Shown: piece by piece, positions 20,801 to 33,967 of the stretch | How positions within the stretch are numbered: the first letter of the stretch is position 1 | Layout of the letters: the number at the start of each line of letters is the position of its first letter | Position numbers and translations under genes: made by a program | The notes under the pieces: model-generated | The model's input: only the letters and a program-made list of their open reading frames with translations | Told to the model about the DNA's origin: nothing | Database searches by the model: none | Assembly (NCBI GenBank): GCA_015179125.1 | Contig: WHVA01000049.1 | Coordinates: forward strand, 124,001 to 188,000 | DNA length: 64,000 nucleotides | Reading direction: 5' to 3' | Source of the DNA: Gautieria morchelliformis | Lineage: Eukaryota > Basidiomycota > Agaricomycetes > Gomphales > Gomphaceae

Positions 20801-23800
20801 TTTCAGCTGTACGGATTACTGAGCGCGCCGTAATAGCATCCAAAACATATATTACTCACCGATGTGATACGGAGGTGAGAAGTCCGAACCTCTAGAGTAA
20901 CTGCGGACCTCTTGTGATGAACACATCGTTGGTAAACATTTTGAAATACTCGGCATGGCTCAGCTTCGAGAAGGCCTGCAGAAACAACTTATAAGACAGG
21001 TGCCCGCATGGGTGACTGAACACGCGCCAGTCGAACTCTCCCGTATGCTCTCCACGTGGCCAATGTGCTCGAATAGTTCAGACACTGAGGCAAACGCTCG
21101 AACCTCTTTGGCCAAGTTCGACTCTATGTTCCATCAGTGATGTCGAGCTCCACATCGAGATATTTGGACATTACTTTACCTGGGCTCACAAGAAAAAACT
21201 TGCGGAGGTACCGCTGTGTCAATGCGCTGGCATTAAGATAATACATCGCATCGATTTTTTGGCGCAAATCTATGGGAATGAATTCAATGCATAACTGCAA
21301 CCAGTCTAACGGCAATTCAGCCGTAGTTTTATACTTGGTATAATCGAGCACAAATTTGCAACCAATAGGAGACGAATATTCCCATAAAGTCTGTAGCGCG
21401 ATAAGGGTCAAAGCGATTCTAACGTGATGTAAAAAAACAAGGTCGCACATAACAGAGGTGGTACATGAGCAGATGCAGATCCATGATCTGAATATTTAGT
21501 GCTTGGAGTCGTAGGACATAAACATCGGGACGGTCCTGACGATAGAGATCAACATCTATAGAATAGCAACGTATTGCCAGAACCTATACCTTACACGGAA
21601 AGAATATATGACGGACTGGATCCCTATTTTGATGTGCATTTTGCAGCATGTATCCTTGGAATCTTTGATCGTCAGCTGCAAGTGCAACCGTCGGAACCGG
21701 CGGCTCGAGTGCCGGACCCAGCTCTACCAGAACAGCGCACAGTTGTGTCCATGTACCAGTAAATTCACGTCGTACGACCTCATCATTGTGCGATGCTCCA
21801 GATCTTGATAACAGAGCTGCACCGATGTCATTACGGTGTCGATGGAAGAACTGGTGCAAGACCATCGTATCCGTATCGTCGTAAGTCATCCCTAACCACT
21901 GATCGACCTTCTGAACCGAGGATGGCGCAGCCTGTACGTGAGACGTGAGAACAGGCCACATTAACATCAGGATAGACCTACGAAAGTCCCCTCCAAAAAC
22001 CTAGACATTGATCCAACATTAGACTCCAACAGAGGGTTAAGACAAACCATATGGGCCTCTTTAGCGAAGGTCATATTATTCGAAAGATTTTGGAGAATCT
22101 TGGCCAGATTAACGAGGCCGCGACGTATCTTGCTTTGAATTTGCAAATCGTCGGAGGGAATCTCAAGGTCTATGGATTCTGGGGATACGACTGCGGGGCA
22201 AAGGAATCTGTGACACGGGTGATGGGTCAAGATTATTCTAACGACAAGTTGAGGACAACCCTGCCTTAAAAAGAAGAAACCCCCAACAGCCGGGCCTCGA
22301 GATTCCGGTAGAGTCTGGTTTCTGAGATAGTAACAGTGATTAATATCCAGCAGTCATGTATCGTAGGGAGGAACAGCAGATTTACACTGTAGTAGATATA
22401 TAATGACAGATATCAATGACAATCCTACAACAAACAGAAAGGATAGCCGGCGAGACAAATCAGTAGAAGTTGAAGACAGGGCATACAACACTAACGATGG
22501 CAGTTTTGCCGCTGATGCTATGACGCGATCTATGAGAGATTGTGCGACACGCGAGACGAGATCACAGTTTATCGCGAGATTTTCTGCAGGGTGCAGTCTG
22601 GCCGGATCCAACTCGAAACTCCGCGTCTCGTCTGCGAGCATGTCGAATACCATGTCCTCGAGCAATGGAGCCAAAATAGTGCGAAGGTAGGTATGACCGT
22701 ATTGGCGCATGAATGCGGACAGTAGCCCATTAATAAGGCTATACTCTCGGAAAATTGCCGTCGGTGCTGTAAAGAATTTCTGCAGCCTAAGAAGCGAAGG
22801 GGTATGTGCGACATAGGTTCATACCGGCATCCTTTATTTCACGGAGGACAAGGCGCTGAGCCAAGGCAAGCATCGCTTGTCGCGTATCAAAGATATTCAA
22901 CAGCACAGAGATTAGCAGCTCCACATCCGAAATAGGGCAGACAGTCACTATGGCATCGACCAAATTCTGATGGAATGCTCAATGAGAAAGTCATTTGTGG
23001 CTGAAATGGTATACATACCTCCGAGCAACGAACGAGCTGGAGAAAACAGACGGGTTAGTGAGACCGAAGAACCTCCCAAAGCTCACACATACATACCTCG
23101 CAGAGTTGGCTTTCTTTTGACCCAGGCTTCAGGGTATCCCTAGTATCAAACCTTGTGCCCCACTTCAGAACTCGTGCGAAGACCTCCATGAATACGGCAC
23201 GAAGGCGCGCCTCGTCGTGATAACCAAAGCCTATACAGTGTTTAAACCATACGTCCATATTGGAGTTGACAAGGTGCGCTATGCCAGAAATGACACATTC
23301 GTGAACTTGCCCTTCGTCCAGGGCAGCCACGCGACCCTGTAACATTTTAATAAATAAACCTATACCCATCACGACGGGACAAAGTGGCTCACGGATTGGG
23401 ACGTGAGAACGGAATCAGACCTGATGCTGGTATTATCCTCAGTCTGTGTATGCAGAATGAGTACAGACAGAAGCAGTCACAATGTCGCGGAGATACCCTT
23501 TTCTCCAGATCGAGACATTTCACAAATGCCATCAAGTATCGATGAAATAGTCGCGACACAACGTTCTGTGTATCCATCTTCGTTGTCTTCTCCAGAGGCT
23601 GGAGCTGTAGGTTTTCAGCAAGCCCACAGGCCGTCCGCAGTGCCGCAGCCCGGCAACCATGCAGCGCACGGCCATACTCCGGCATAGACTGATTTTCTGC
23701 AGTCACAGTCTTCGGAGAGAGTATGGACGTGATTACAGGCTGACTGTAATACAATATATGCTTACCGTGACAGGCACCACGTTCGTCCAACCCATGACAC

Positions 23801-26800
23801 TATCGAGAAGACTCTGCTGAATGTTGGCGTGAAACTTGAATATCTCTTTACGCTTTGCGAATAGCTGGACTACGTTGCAGAAATGGGTTCTTGTGTGTAG
23901 GTCTGACGGTGTTGATACCGGGAGATTAATGAAGCGAGCCAAGGGAAGAAGCAGTGGCCCAACGTCCCACCCCGGAAGTGCCGTATCGTTATCCACACGA
24001 GCAACAAGGAGTGACAGGACGTGCACACACTAAGAAGAGACAGATGTGAACAATGCGACCAAGGAGCAGGTAGCCTCGCCTACATTCTTCACGAACAGGA
24101 CGACGTGTTTCTCCGGCGCCGAACCCACCCTGACATCCTTCAAACGCTCCGGGACCACTCTGACTTGAATTCATCAGCCCCGTCCCGTTGAAATGAAAAA
24201 AAAAAAAAAAAAAAAAAAAGAAATGCTCTCACGCATTCAAATACTCGAAGAGCAAGGGTACAACTTTAAGATCCAGCTCAGTGCCAAGGGCCTGCTTCGC
24301 CGTCTCTTGCACATGGAATGTCTCTGCAGTCAGCATATCCACCAGCTGTTCGACGAATTTCCCCACGAGCTTTTTGGGCTCGTGATGTAGGGACATGCGG
24401 TCGGGGAGATATGTCCCAACGACGTCGAAAAACGCAGTATCAACGTCGTCCAGGCACACCGCACTCGCTCTAGCCAGCGCGAGCACAATATTCGCCCACT
24501 CCGCCTGGCGCTCCTACAACCAACTCATCAGGCGACACCAAGTCGGAACACACACCGGTTTCGCCACATACCTTGTACGTACCCGGACCCATCTCGAGAT
24601 CCGGCTGTGGCTCGACGGCATCTTCGGGGGCATTCACGACTGGGAAGAGCATCGTACAGCGCCAGTGGCTCTCCCTCCAGGCGGCCAGGTGCGCCGCACA
24701 CGGGATCATGGCGCTCGCGGCTTCCCGCGCACGTTTCTGCACCGCTACCTGTCCGTGCCCTAGGGTGGCCCTACCGAAGAGCGCGCCCGGCGCGGGCTTC
24801 TGGGGAAGCGCCAAATTCGGCGGTGGCGGCGCCTGGGGGTCTTCGAAAGCCTGGGTGAGGATGGGAAAGGAATCGATGGCTGTGTGGGAGATGGCGGATT
24901 GCGCGGACGTGTATGCGACTAGGAGCGCAATTTTCGCCATGGCGAGCGCGGGGAAGCGCGCCCCGGAATATCGCCACGAGATGTCTTCCCCGTCCTAGAT
25001 TGCCCAGTAAATAAATCACGGGTGTTCGAAGAAGGGAAGCACAAAGCAGCGCCATACGCACCTCAACGCTGTCGGTGAGTGTTTTCAGGATATATCTGAT
25101 AGCATGCACACATAGGGCATTCTCCGTATTGCTCCAGACACGCACCACTTCCTGTGCATAAGCCAAGAGCGTCGTCAGGGCACTCACGCGCAAATACTCG
25201 CATGCCGGCTTATAGAGGGATAGCTCTGCCGCCCCCTCATTATATGTCTTCATCCTCTGCCCCGTCCGACACACCTCCCGCGCCCCCGCAATCCACGCGG
25301 CGTACATCGCGGCGCACATCGTATTCGTGCCGACATCCCTCAGCGCGGGGAACCTAACCATGTTTCCCTCAGCACCACCCGGGCTCACCTCTCGTATATC
25401 AGCAACGCCGACACCAGACAATACGAAGGCGAGGTCGAGACGCAGGAGACCTTGTATGGACAGCAGAAGCGTGCGCCGGAGGGTTTTGCGTTCCGGATAG
25501 TTGAGAGAGAGCGGGAGGAGGGAGGCGCCTTCATCTGCATCCCGTAGAAGCGTCTATGTATAATGTCCCCCATGGTAGTGAGAAGCATAGACGTAGATGA
25601 CCGTGCTCGACTTACCCGCAACAGCGCATTCATCCGGGAACTGCAGGACTCCACGAATACGCCTAGGCCCGGCTGCCACGGGAACGCGCCCGCCTCGACG
25701 ACGAGCGTCAACGCTGCGCGCACGACGCACAGCTTCACCGCCTCCCCCGCCGTGGGTGCGATCCATGCACGCACGAGCTGTGCCGCACGCTGCGGTGCGT
25801 ATCGATAGATGGCGACGAGGGCATCGGTGTACAGATGCACGTCGATGGCCTGCGCGCCGTATGGGGGGTGGCGCTCCAGGAAACACTGCGCAAGCAGAGA
25901 CGTGCGTGGAAGGAGAGGCATGAGGGCCGGAACGCAACGAGATTGAGAGGATATAATAAATAACTCACCGCCAGTTCATCCACTACATCGCCTGCTACAG
26001 CCCGCAACGGACATTCGCTCACATCCTCGTCCCTGCTCTCACCTGCTTCATGATCCTCCACATGCCCATCATCGCCCGGCCATCCGGACGGCGGCACGAA
26101 AAAGGCAGCGCGACATATATCCGCCCACACGCGCAGCGCAATGTCCGCATTCACGCCCGGCGCGTGTGTGAAGCGCGCCAGCTGCGCGAGGAGGTTGTTC
26201 TGCACGACGGAAACAAAACAACGCACAAGGGATGAACGACATGGCATGGTGAAAATGCCATACATCAGCGAAAATCGCAAACATCACGTTGGCGGAACCG
26301 ATCCCACTCACACCGCGCCCCACCTCCGCGCGCCGGACGCGCTCCGTGCACAAACACCACAGCGCCCCCACCGCCGTCCACAGGAGCGCACGCACAGCCG
26401 TGGCTGGCTTCGGGACACCGCGCACGCCCGCGGGGCCGGGCTGAGCTTGCGCTGGCACACCCACCTTGACGATAAGATGAGGCCTTGCGGCCACGCCCCC
26501 CGCACCGTCAACGCCCCTGCCTGATGCATATGTATCATATCCCTCCGCATCGACGGTGCTATACGCCTTGGCGAGCCCCAGGATGAGATCGAGCAGCCGC
26601 TCTGCGCCGTCGATGCGCTCGACGGGGACGCGCTTCCAGTCCTGGGGACCGCCGCGCCCCAGATAGGCCGCGGCATCCCCGCCTGCGAGTCTGACGAACT
26701 CGGCGGGGGCGTCCTCGAGCCACGCAAAAACGCCCGTGCGGAGGGCCGCTGCTGCCGCGCCCTGGGCATCAGGCGCCATGTTGAGGAAGAGCGACGCGAG

Positions 26801-28879
26801 CTCTGTACGTTGTCAGAATGCAAATACAGGACATCGAAATGGTGGACGCCGAACTCACCCCGCACAACGCTTCCCAGCCGCGCTCTGCTCATCGCAACGA
26901 AGCCGAGCATTCTCAGCGCCGTGGCGTCGCCCCGGCCTGGTAGCACAACCGCCTCGTCGCCGCCTTCGTACGGCGCGTGCGCACCTGGCGAGGGGAACAT
27001 ACTTCCGCGGCGTGGCATCATGGACGCCAAGCCCAAGTCCGCGCCTTTCCCTCTCCTCTGTTTCTCCTTCTGCGCGCCTCCACCCGCGCCGCCGGGACCG
27101 TTCCCCGCACGGCCGCCCGCATTCCCCTCTGTCCCCTGCTCATCGCGGGCGCCAGCTAGTCTGGACACACCCCTGGAGATGCACCCCCACACTGCCTCTT
27201 CTGCTACCCAGTCCTTTCTATCCCTTCCACGCGCATACTCCCTCCGCCACTCCTCCCCCTTACTTAGGAAATACACACACCGGGCCGCGTACCGCCCTAA
27301 CAGCACTTCCGGCGGGAGAAAGCATAGCGTCGGGGGGTACGTGTCTAGATAACTGTGGAGGTGCGTGTACGGACGCAGGCGCGTTCCAACACGTTCGCTG
27401 GGCTGTGTATCTGCATGCTGTAGGCCAGGAGGGCTGTAGCCGCGTGATTTAGCAGGGTGCAGCCTCGTATCCGTGCCATGCTCCCAGACGACTGCCGGAT
27501 ACAGCACGTCCACCGCATCCGGGGATGCGAAAGCCTCGAAGCCGTGCAGGGGAACGGGGAGCAGGGGTGTGAGGAGTGGGGCGGCATGCATTTGCGCGCC
27601 CGGCCCAGCTCCCTGCGCAGGGATGTGTGCGGGCGCGTGGTGCGGGCGTGTCGGTGAATAGAGAGGCTGCACCTTGGACGACGGGGACCGTGGTTGTGGG
27701 CGGAATTGGTGAAAAGGGGTCGAGTGTCGCCGGGGCCCCGCCGGTGACGCAGCGGCCGAATCAGCATCGGGATGGCCGATGAGATCCCCTGCGTGGCAGG
27801 GGATAAATGGCAGGAGAATTGTGACGATGTATGTCGCAACCGCAGGGTCGAGGCGTGCGATTGGTGTAGCTGCGCTTGCTGGTGCGGTTGCGGGGGATGT
27901 ATGTGGATTAGAGCTGGAATGTGGGTGGGGAGTTGCGGGAGGGACTGAGAGATATGTGGCCTGGATGGGAGTTTGTATGGGCGGAAGGACGGGTGCGGAA
28001 GCGGGACGACACACCTCAGGCTTTGGATCAGCGATGGGCTCAGCCACGGGCTGTGCAGGCACAGACACAAACTCAGTAGGTGAAGACTCGGGCGTGCGTG
28101 CGGCAAGGAGGCGCAACAGCGACTGGAGAAGGAATATCTGCGAATGCAGGATTTGAACTGGAGGCGCGTGGCCCTGGAGCTGTTCACGGAGAGGCAGTTC
28201 AACACGCGGAATGTCAGGGGTGGCTGAACGTCTGGACGTGTACTGACCTTTGTAACGTTCTCTAATAGATCACATAAGCCACGCGCGATAAGATTTACGG
28301 CGCCCGTGGGATTGGGTGCCGGGGATGTATTAGTGGTCGGAGTCGTATTGATAGTCAGGGTCGAGATGGAAGCGGGGCAGGATGAAGGAGAAGCACGGTT
28401 GTGCGGGGGATATGGCTGTGAGGCGGCGAGGGAGCAAGCGAACGGGATGATGCCCATCATTCGGGCATCGCGCGCAAGCTCGTTCAGTGTGAGCCCCGAA
28501 TATACAGGGAGCTGGGTACATGGTGTCGGCGCGGATACAGTAAGCCAGCAAGATCTCAACGCACCGTCTTCTTTACCGTGTCGAGAACGAGGGAAATGAC
28601 GCCGTCTGCCACAGGGCCGACGTACCGTGTCCCGATCGACGTCGGCGAGTGCGCACGCCGGACAGGCTGAGGACGCTTCGGACTCGGCGTGGCGGACTGG
28701 GTCGCGGATCTGTCGATGGCGCTGGAACTGGCGCTCGCGCTGGCGGTCCGCTCGTCGATGCTGGCGATAGGACTGGGCAGACACGGGGCCAGCGTCGACT
28801 GCGAAGGGTTGAAGGAGGCCTTCATGGCCGGTGGCGGACGGGAGGACATGGACGTCCTTGGTAAAGAAATAGGCGGCAT
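17821..28879 (-). CDS. ira1: Ras GTPase-activating protein, neurofibromin/Ira family
   Basis: A large gene of many exons over 11 kb. Exon 1 (28879-28565, MPPISLPRTS...) is joined through a GTGCGT donor to exon 2 at 28511. The N-terminal third is GC-rich and Pro/Ala-rich. The RasGAP domain lies at about 22.83-22.0 kb, with the arginine-finger loop IFREYSL, then YGHTYLRTILAPLLEDM and the signature FLCPAVVSPES. A Sec14/CRAL-TRIO-like segment follows (21.45-21.12 kb: FVLDYTKYKTTAELPLDWLQ), then a PH-like piece (TVEVVPLEEVDDIYRIA, about 20.75 kb), then neurofibromin C-terminal repeats ending RAFTVLGVIIGDS...ILGHS. Family members switch off Ras by stimulating GTP hydrolysis and so restrain cAMP and MAPK signalling. 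I saw no inactivating change, but not every splice site was verified. The symbol is by family; gap1 is also used in mushrooms. Confidence 0.88.
24196..24219. repeat. A24 homopolymer in an intron of the RasGAP gene
   Basis: An uninterrupted run of 24 A on the plus strand (T on the coding strand) falls between coding segments. It would act as an extended polypyrimidine tract or is a slippage-prone microsatellite. Confidence 0.9.
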
Positions 28880-29443
28880 TGAGAGTGTCTATTTAAGCGG
28901 GGAGATTCAGTTAATTTCCGAAATCGAGGTACGCGAGTGAGCGACTCCGACGGCAGCGCAGCACACTCGTACACCGGGCCTCATAAGGGGGACCGGCCTT
29001 ACGAATCACCTGGAGCTGGATCCTCTGCTGTTGACTGTAGAGAAGCTCCTGACCGAAACGCATCTAAAAGTAGCATACTCACTGGCAGTAAGCTAAAATA
29101 TGATCGGTAAATTATCAGCGTAAGCTAGGACGGCTTGTTCGTAGGCCGTGGTTACGATCCGCATGCCATGGCTGTTTTTCGCTGTGTTAAGCGGCAAGCT
29201 ACGCTTGCCCCAGAGATGTACGAGCTCCTTCCTATCGTTCGGTTTAGTTTGCCTGGGGCAAGCGGTAACGGCAGTGTGGGCATACTCATGAGTCTTCAGT
29301 GCGGCCTCGACCTCCTCGAGAAGGGCCGTCCATCCTCAGATTGCCGTTCCCATTTGGGACTCGGCAATTTGCGTTCATCCATATGGCAGTGTTCGCGGGA
29401 TCGAAACCGGTGATCCGAATCAGGAAACCCAATTTCCATTGCC

Positions 29444-29775
29444 ATGGACCTTGACGCTGCCCATGTACACACCTTGGACCAGACACTGAACAACAGACCC
29501 TGGCAAGAAACGATACTGTATCCTGTGCCGTCCGCTCAATGCTGTGTCACTGTGGCACATCATCGCTACCGTAAGTATCTCATATTTGGTTTTAAATTGT
29601 ATCCACGCGTATGTCCGCCGTACGTTGCTTTCGTTTCTTTACAGGCCTAGATGCAAAGTCCGGAATACACAAGACTGGTTGGTGTCAAGAAATTGACCAA
29701 GTGTTGCTGATCGATGAAGCTGAAGCCCAATGTCGTTCCGTTTATGTAACACCAAAAAACAAGATGGCCCTCTAG
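29444..29775 (+). CDS. Possible small two-exon gene, 85 aa
   Basis: ATG at 29444 opens a 127-nt exon ending before GTAAGT. A 74-nt intron (29571-29644) ends TTTACAG. The second exon runs to TAG at 29775, giving an 85-aa protein that starts MDLDAAHVHTLDQ and ends VYVTPKNKMAL. Splice sites are canonical and the phase is preserved. I recognise no domain. It could be a real small gene or an exon pair left from a larger one. The rest of 28880-30828 shows no gene. Confidence 0.3.
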
Positions 29776-30268
29776 AGGTGCACAGATTCTCCATTAGACT
29801 CCATCCTGATCGATTCTCCTCGTGTACTACATCGTCCGCGTGTCGCGGCAGGGTCTCGGTTGCGGATAGATGCATCAGGCGTGTCTTCATTCAGACGTTG
29901 ACCCTGTTGTGTTACTCCCTTTCACCCTCTAGAGGGCTCACCTCTCCAAGTTCTGCAAGTCCAACGACCCTTCACTATCCTTAGCTTCAGAGCTTCTACA
30001 CCCATGTCGACAACACCCGTGTGGAGCTCAAACCATTAGCAGGCGTCGAATCCCAGAGGTCGCTGTGCCACGGTCCCACCTTCACTCGCCATCCCCCCAT
30101 CAGGCACTGTCCATCACCGATGGGCCGTTGCCGGTGTTGCGGCGCGAGCGAGTTGAGATGACACCTATAGAGAGTGTGCGGCTCCCACTAGAACAGGCGA
30201 AGGACAACGGTCGTAACCTACCCCCAAATAACTTTCATCCGCGCAGCCCCGCGCAGTTTGCCAAAGAA

Positions 30269-30299
30269 GCAAAGTTGTGTCCGGACGACACAACTTTGC
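30269..30299. other. Perfect 13-bp hairpin
   Basis: Arms GCAAAGTTGTGTC (30269-30281) and GACACAACTTTGC (30287-30299) are perfectly complementary around a 5-nt loop. After a small bulge the pairing resumes with gaagc/gcttc. It lies in non-coding sequence about 530 bp before the first gene of the paralogue array. Confidence 0.7.
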
Positions 30300-30828
30300 A
30301 TACGCTTCTTCAACGCTCATTGCCAAAGATAAGACTCAAGACTCGGAGTACTAGTGATCCCGGCTGGCAAATCTGAATCGGCATGGCTGAATTACAGGTG
30401 CGCAGTGTGTGGCGGATAAACTTACGACGTAAAAATATGGGCTCCATTCTTCATTTCCCCCATAAGTAGTGTAATTTGTAATTCTGGCAAATGCAAGTAC
30501 GCCTGCAACAACGTTTAGAAATGATCGCGGAATCAAAAACGTCAAATTGGCTTTTCCGGTCGCTAGGGCTACTGTACTAAGTTATTAATATTTCTGCATA
30601 AACGTGTTTTGGACGACTTCCCACTGAATTTGCCTACACTGTAAGGACGTAACGACCCCGACGTACCCATAATGCGCGACGTCATCTCGACACTCAAATA
30701 TGCGTACGTTCGCGCTTTCCATTACTATCCATCGCTCCTTGTGGTCATCCCGATACCGAATCCAAACTGACGTCGTCGATCTCCCCTCCTAGCGAGGAAT
30801 CCACGCTCTTTTTTCCTCCCGTATCGCC

Positions 30829-33250
30829 ATGCCGTGGAGGTCAAAGCATGGCAGAGATCATGGTCGTGGTCAACGGGAACCGCCCCGTAAACCTGTAGCA
30901 TCCAATCCGTGAGTGGCATTACTCCACCTTGGCTGAATTGATGCGCCCTTGATTCTAACAGCAATGACCCCAGGCGAATACCCTTTGATGGCCGACCCCT
31001 TCTCCCGACGCCAGCCTTATCATTTTCCACCATATCATCTCGAGTCGTTTCGTATCCTCCCGGCTCACAATCCCCCAGCACACAGCTTCCCAGCACACAA
31101 CCCTCCAGCACACAGTCATATACTCCGTCTCCCAGTGTGAATACGTGCGTAGTCAATGTCTTGGCTTGAAGGTCTCTGGCTAAAAATGAAACCACCCTAT
31201 ATCTCTGCTGGTAGCCAATCATGGAGCTCTGCGGGGTGATTATTCATTACACTTGAGCCGCATCGTGTAATAATGCCATCCTCAGATTGTCTCCAGCCGG
31301 TGGACGCGCACAGGCCGCATCGTAAGCATAAATATCCCTTTAGGTTTTGTGTATGCCAAGGCGAGTTCAGCGTTGCGGGCACAAATTCTCTATCAGTCTC
31401 TACCGGACAGAGTAAGTCCCAGAGGTGAGCGCAGTTTTCACTAGGTTGTAGTTCCGTAATTTATTTTTCTGGTGCAGGACAGTTTCGCCGGCGCTCAGTT
31501 CATCCTTGGCTGCCGGTGGAGATGGAGTGCCAGTCGTTGTCTCATCCAGGTATTCCTTGTGCCACGACACTATACGTACGACGTATAATGCAATCCCTTG
31601 CCCAGCACGCAACTCAATTTCACCACTCAAACCCAAGCCTCTACACACACAAAGTAAGAAAGGAAGATCATCCCTTCATTACACAGCACCTTATAACTTT
31701 CAACGCAGCCAGTCTTCTACACCGACGTCCCACGCAAACCACAAGGGTGCCATCATCGCCGCAATCGTGATTCCAGTTGTATTGGCACTCGCCATCATCG
31801 CCCTAGGTATCAGATACTCCATCCGTCGACATCGGACCTTCACTCGTCTAGGGTCCGGCATTTCAAGTCTCGAACCAACCCCTCAAAAAGACACGCCGGC
31901 TGCCAGCCCTGTTGACATCCTTGCCGCAACGAACAGCAGAATAGCGACCCCAGTCGGCTCTTCTATCGGAACGCCGGCTGCCAGCCGTGCTGACATTTTT
32001 ACCACAATGAACAGCAGAATAGTGTCCCCAGTCGGCTCTTCCATCAGAAGTGCTAGTGCTACACTGTCCGCATTTCATCCCTTCTTCGCAAGGCGAGGTT
32101 CCTCTGCTCAAGGTACGCGGTCCGAGGCACTACATACACTCTGGCCCGTGTTATTCATGCACTCTGCGCGCAGCTGTCGATCGAGTTTCGTTCCTCTCAC
32201 TGTGATCCCTTATACCAGTTATGTCCCACCAGGTACCAGTCCATGTGTAACGAGCTCTCCGTTTAGCCGGGTTTCATGCAATGATTCATGCCGGACACCG
32301 TTCCGATTATCAGTCCAAGACTGCCAGACTACTCATTAAACCGACATGTTTAACCTATTACCTCAGTTGCCTTGCGATGTTCCTACGACAGACATGGCGG
32401 ATCGTGTCGTTCCAATCCCCAATGTTAGAGCGAAGAGTGCTACCATGTACTGTAAAAGGCCACACAGGGAGTATGTATACAGCGGAAGGACGCCCCGTCT
32501 CGTTATATCTGGTCAAGTTAATCCTGTCCCTCTTGCTCTAGCTGCTGCTGTTGTCTGCTGTTGTCGCCTCTCCATGGCCTGGTCTATTTGCGAGTCTAGC
32601 CCCATCCTCGCTGTGTCTATTTGGTATAGCTTTTAGAGGGAGCTTGGCTGTACAATGTGTGCAGTCATCGTGATTTCATATAAGCTTCCTGGAAACTATG
32701 GCGCCCTCACTTTGCGATCTCAGCTGTCGCCACGAGCCAGCAATGCCTTCCTTCTTGCGCTTGTACAAATAATTGGCGAATCAGCTCAGCGGAGACAGTC
32801 GCGCATTGGAAGGGGTGAATAACGTCTCGCAACAGCTTTTACCTGCAACGTCTACGTTGTGTCTGCTCCGCTGATGCCAGCCAGAGAGCACATGCATAGT
32901 CGCAGTTTGCATGCGTCATCACACGAGCACCTTGACGTACGTGTAGTTGGGCATTGTGATATATGTTCTGGCTTTTCTTACCTAGACACTGAAACTAGTT
33001 GCCTGTGACTAGTACCGGTCGTCTTTGTATCTTCCCAGACGCCTCCAGGCTTGCAATACCCGCATACAGAGGAGGAAGCCCTGGTCCCCTCTTCCGGCCC
33101 GGCAACCTCCTCTCGTGCCTCACTGTCGCTAAGGCGCCATTCTTCTATCATGCGTCGTCGAGGCGACCTATGCAACAGACACGCCATCGAGCGCGGCGTG
33201 GAAGTACACGTCGGACCTCGAGACAGACTCTACACTACATGCAATGATAC
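30829..33250 (+). pseudogene. Array copy 1: mucin-like single-pass membrane protein, 3' end broken
   Basis: The presumed start (ATG 30829, MPWRSKHGRDHGRG) follows a ccacgctcttttttcc box shared with copies 2 and 3. A Ser/Thr/Pro exon with PSTQ repeats lies at about 30.96-31.14 kb. The membrane exon (about 31.69-32.11 kb) encodes GAIIAAIVIPVVLALAIIAL followed by RYSIRRHR, then two copies of a TPVGSS-type motif. The last intron is enlarged to about 0.87 kb of unrecognised DNA. The last exon (from about 32986) resembles the other copies, but a 2-nt loss after ACAC, an in-frame stop and a deletion inside FFYH...RRRGDL destroy the frame. I therefore call it a pseudogene, although a truncated membrane protein could still be made. 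Confidence 0.6.
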
Positions 33251-33967
33251 GTTTCACGTGGTTCGGTTCGGTTCTGTGAAGGCGCGATCATTTAGTTCTG
33301 TGCGTGCGACCTAAATGGACGATTTCGAGAAATATAGCACAAGTCATTTATACCACTCTAGTAGACTGTTCAGATGAGAAGCATTGATTCTCTTAGGCAC
33401 TTCAAACGGAATGTCGCTGTTTTTTCGTCTTCGCTATGTGAGCAGTTGTATAATTCTTTACAGTAATGCTCTGTGTTCGTCGTATCGACTTGATGATTTC
33501 TGCAGCGTGTTGCTGTATTCGTATCTACACGTTGACCTGGTACCCAACCACTGCGCGTACTGTACCTACTCGCCAATGGTCGGTTGCCTATGCCTCACTT
33601 CAGGCTGAGGATCAGCCGCTGACTAATTTGTCGGAATCGTTGATTCTGCTACTTGCCCGAAGCTTGAGAACCGGGTCCTTGGACACCATATGCCATTTTG
33701 GGCGGTACGGTGATTCGCGCTAAACGTGCCTGATACCAAGGAACGTTAGCAGCATCCCACGAGTCCATGATGGTGATATTGATAACCTGAGCCCACGATA
33801 TATCTCAGCTCGACTCGTCAAATATGTGGGCATCCGCGCCAGGTGGCCCTTCCCACGAATTACCTCTTTCTCTCTTCCTCTTCAGATACGGTAGACGTGA
33901 AGCCACTTGGACGATCATTTCTCTCTTTTAAAGATCCACGTTCTTTCTTTCTTGCTTCCGTCTGGCC

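Noticed and set aside
24573..24998. Plus-strand ORFs across the GC-rich part of the RasGAP gene
   Set aside because: High GC lowers stop frequency; the minus-strand exons there have homology-consistent frames and splice sites.
30725..31222. Minus-strand 165-aa ORF with VLGSCVLGDC repeats
   Set aside because: It is antisense to the Ser/Thr/Pro-repeat ectodomain exon of array copy 1 and has no independent support.
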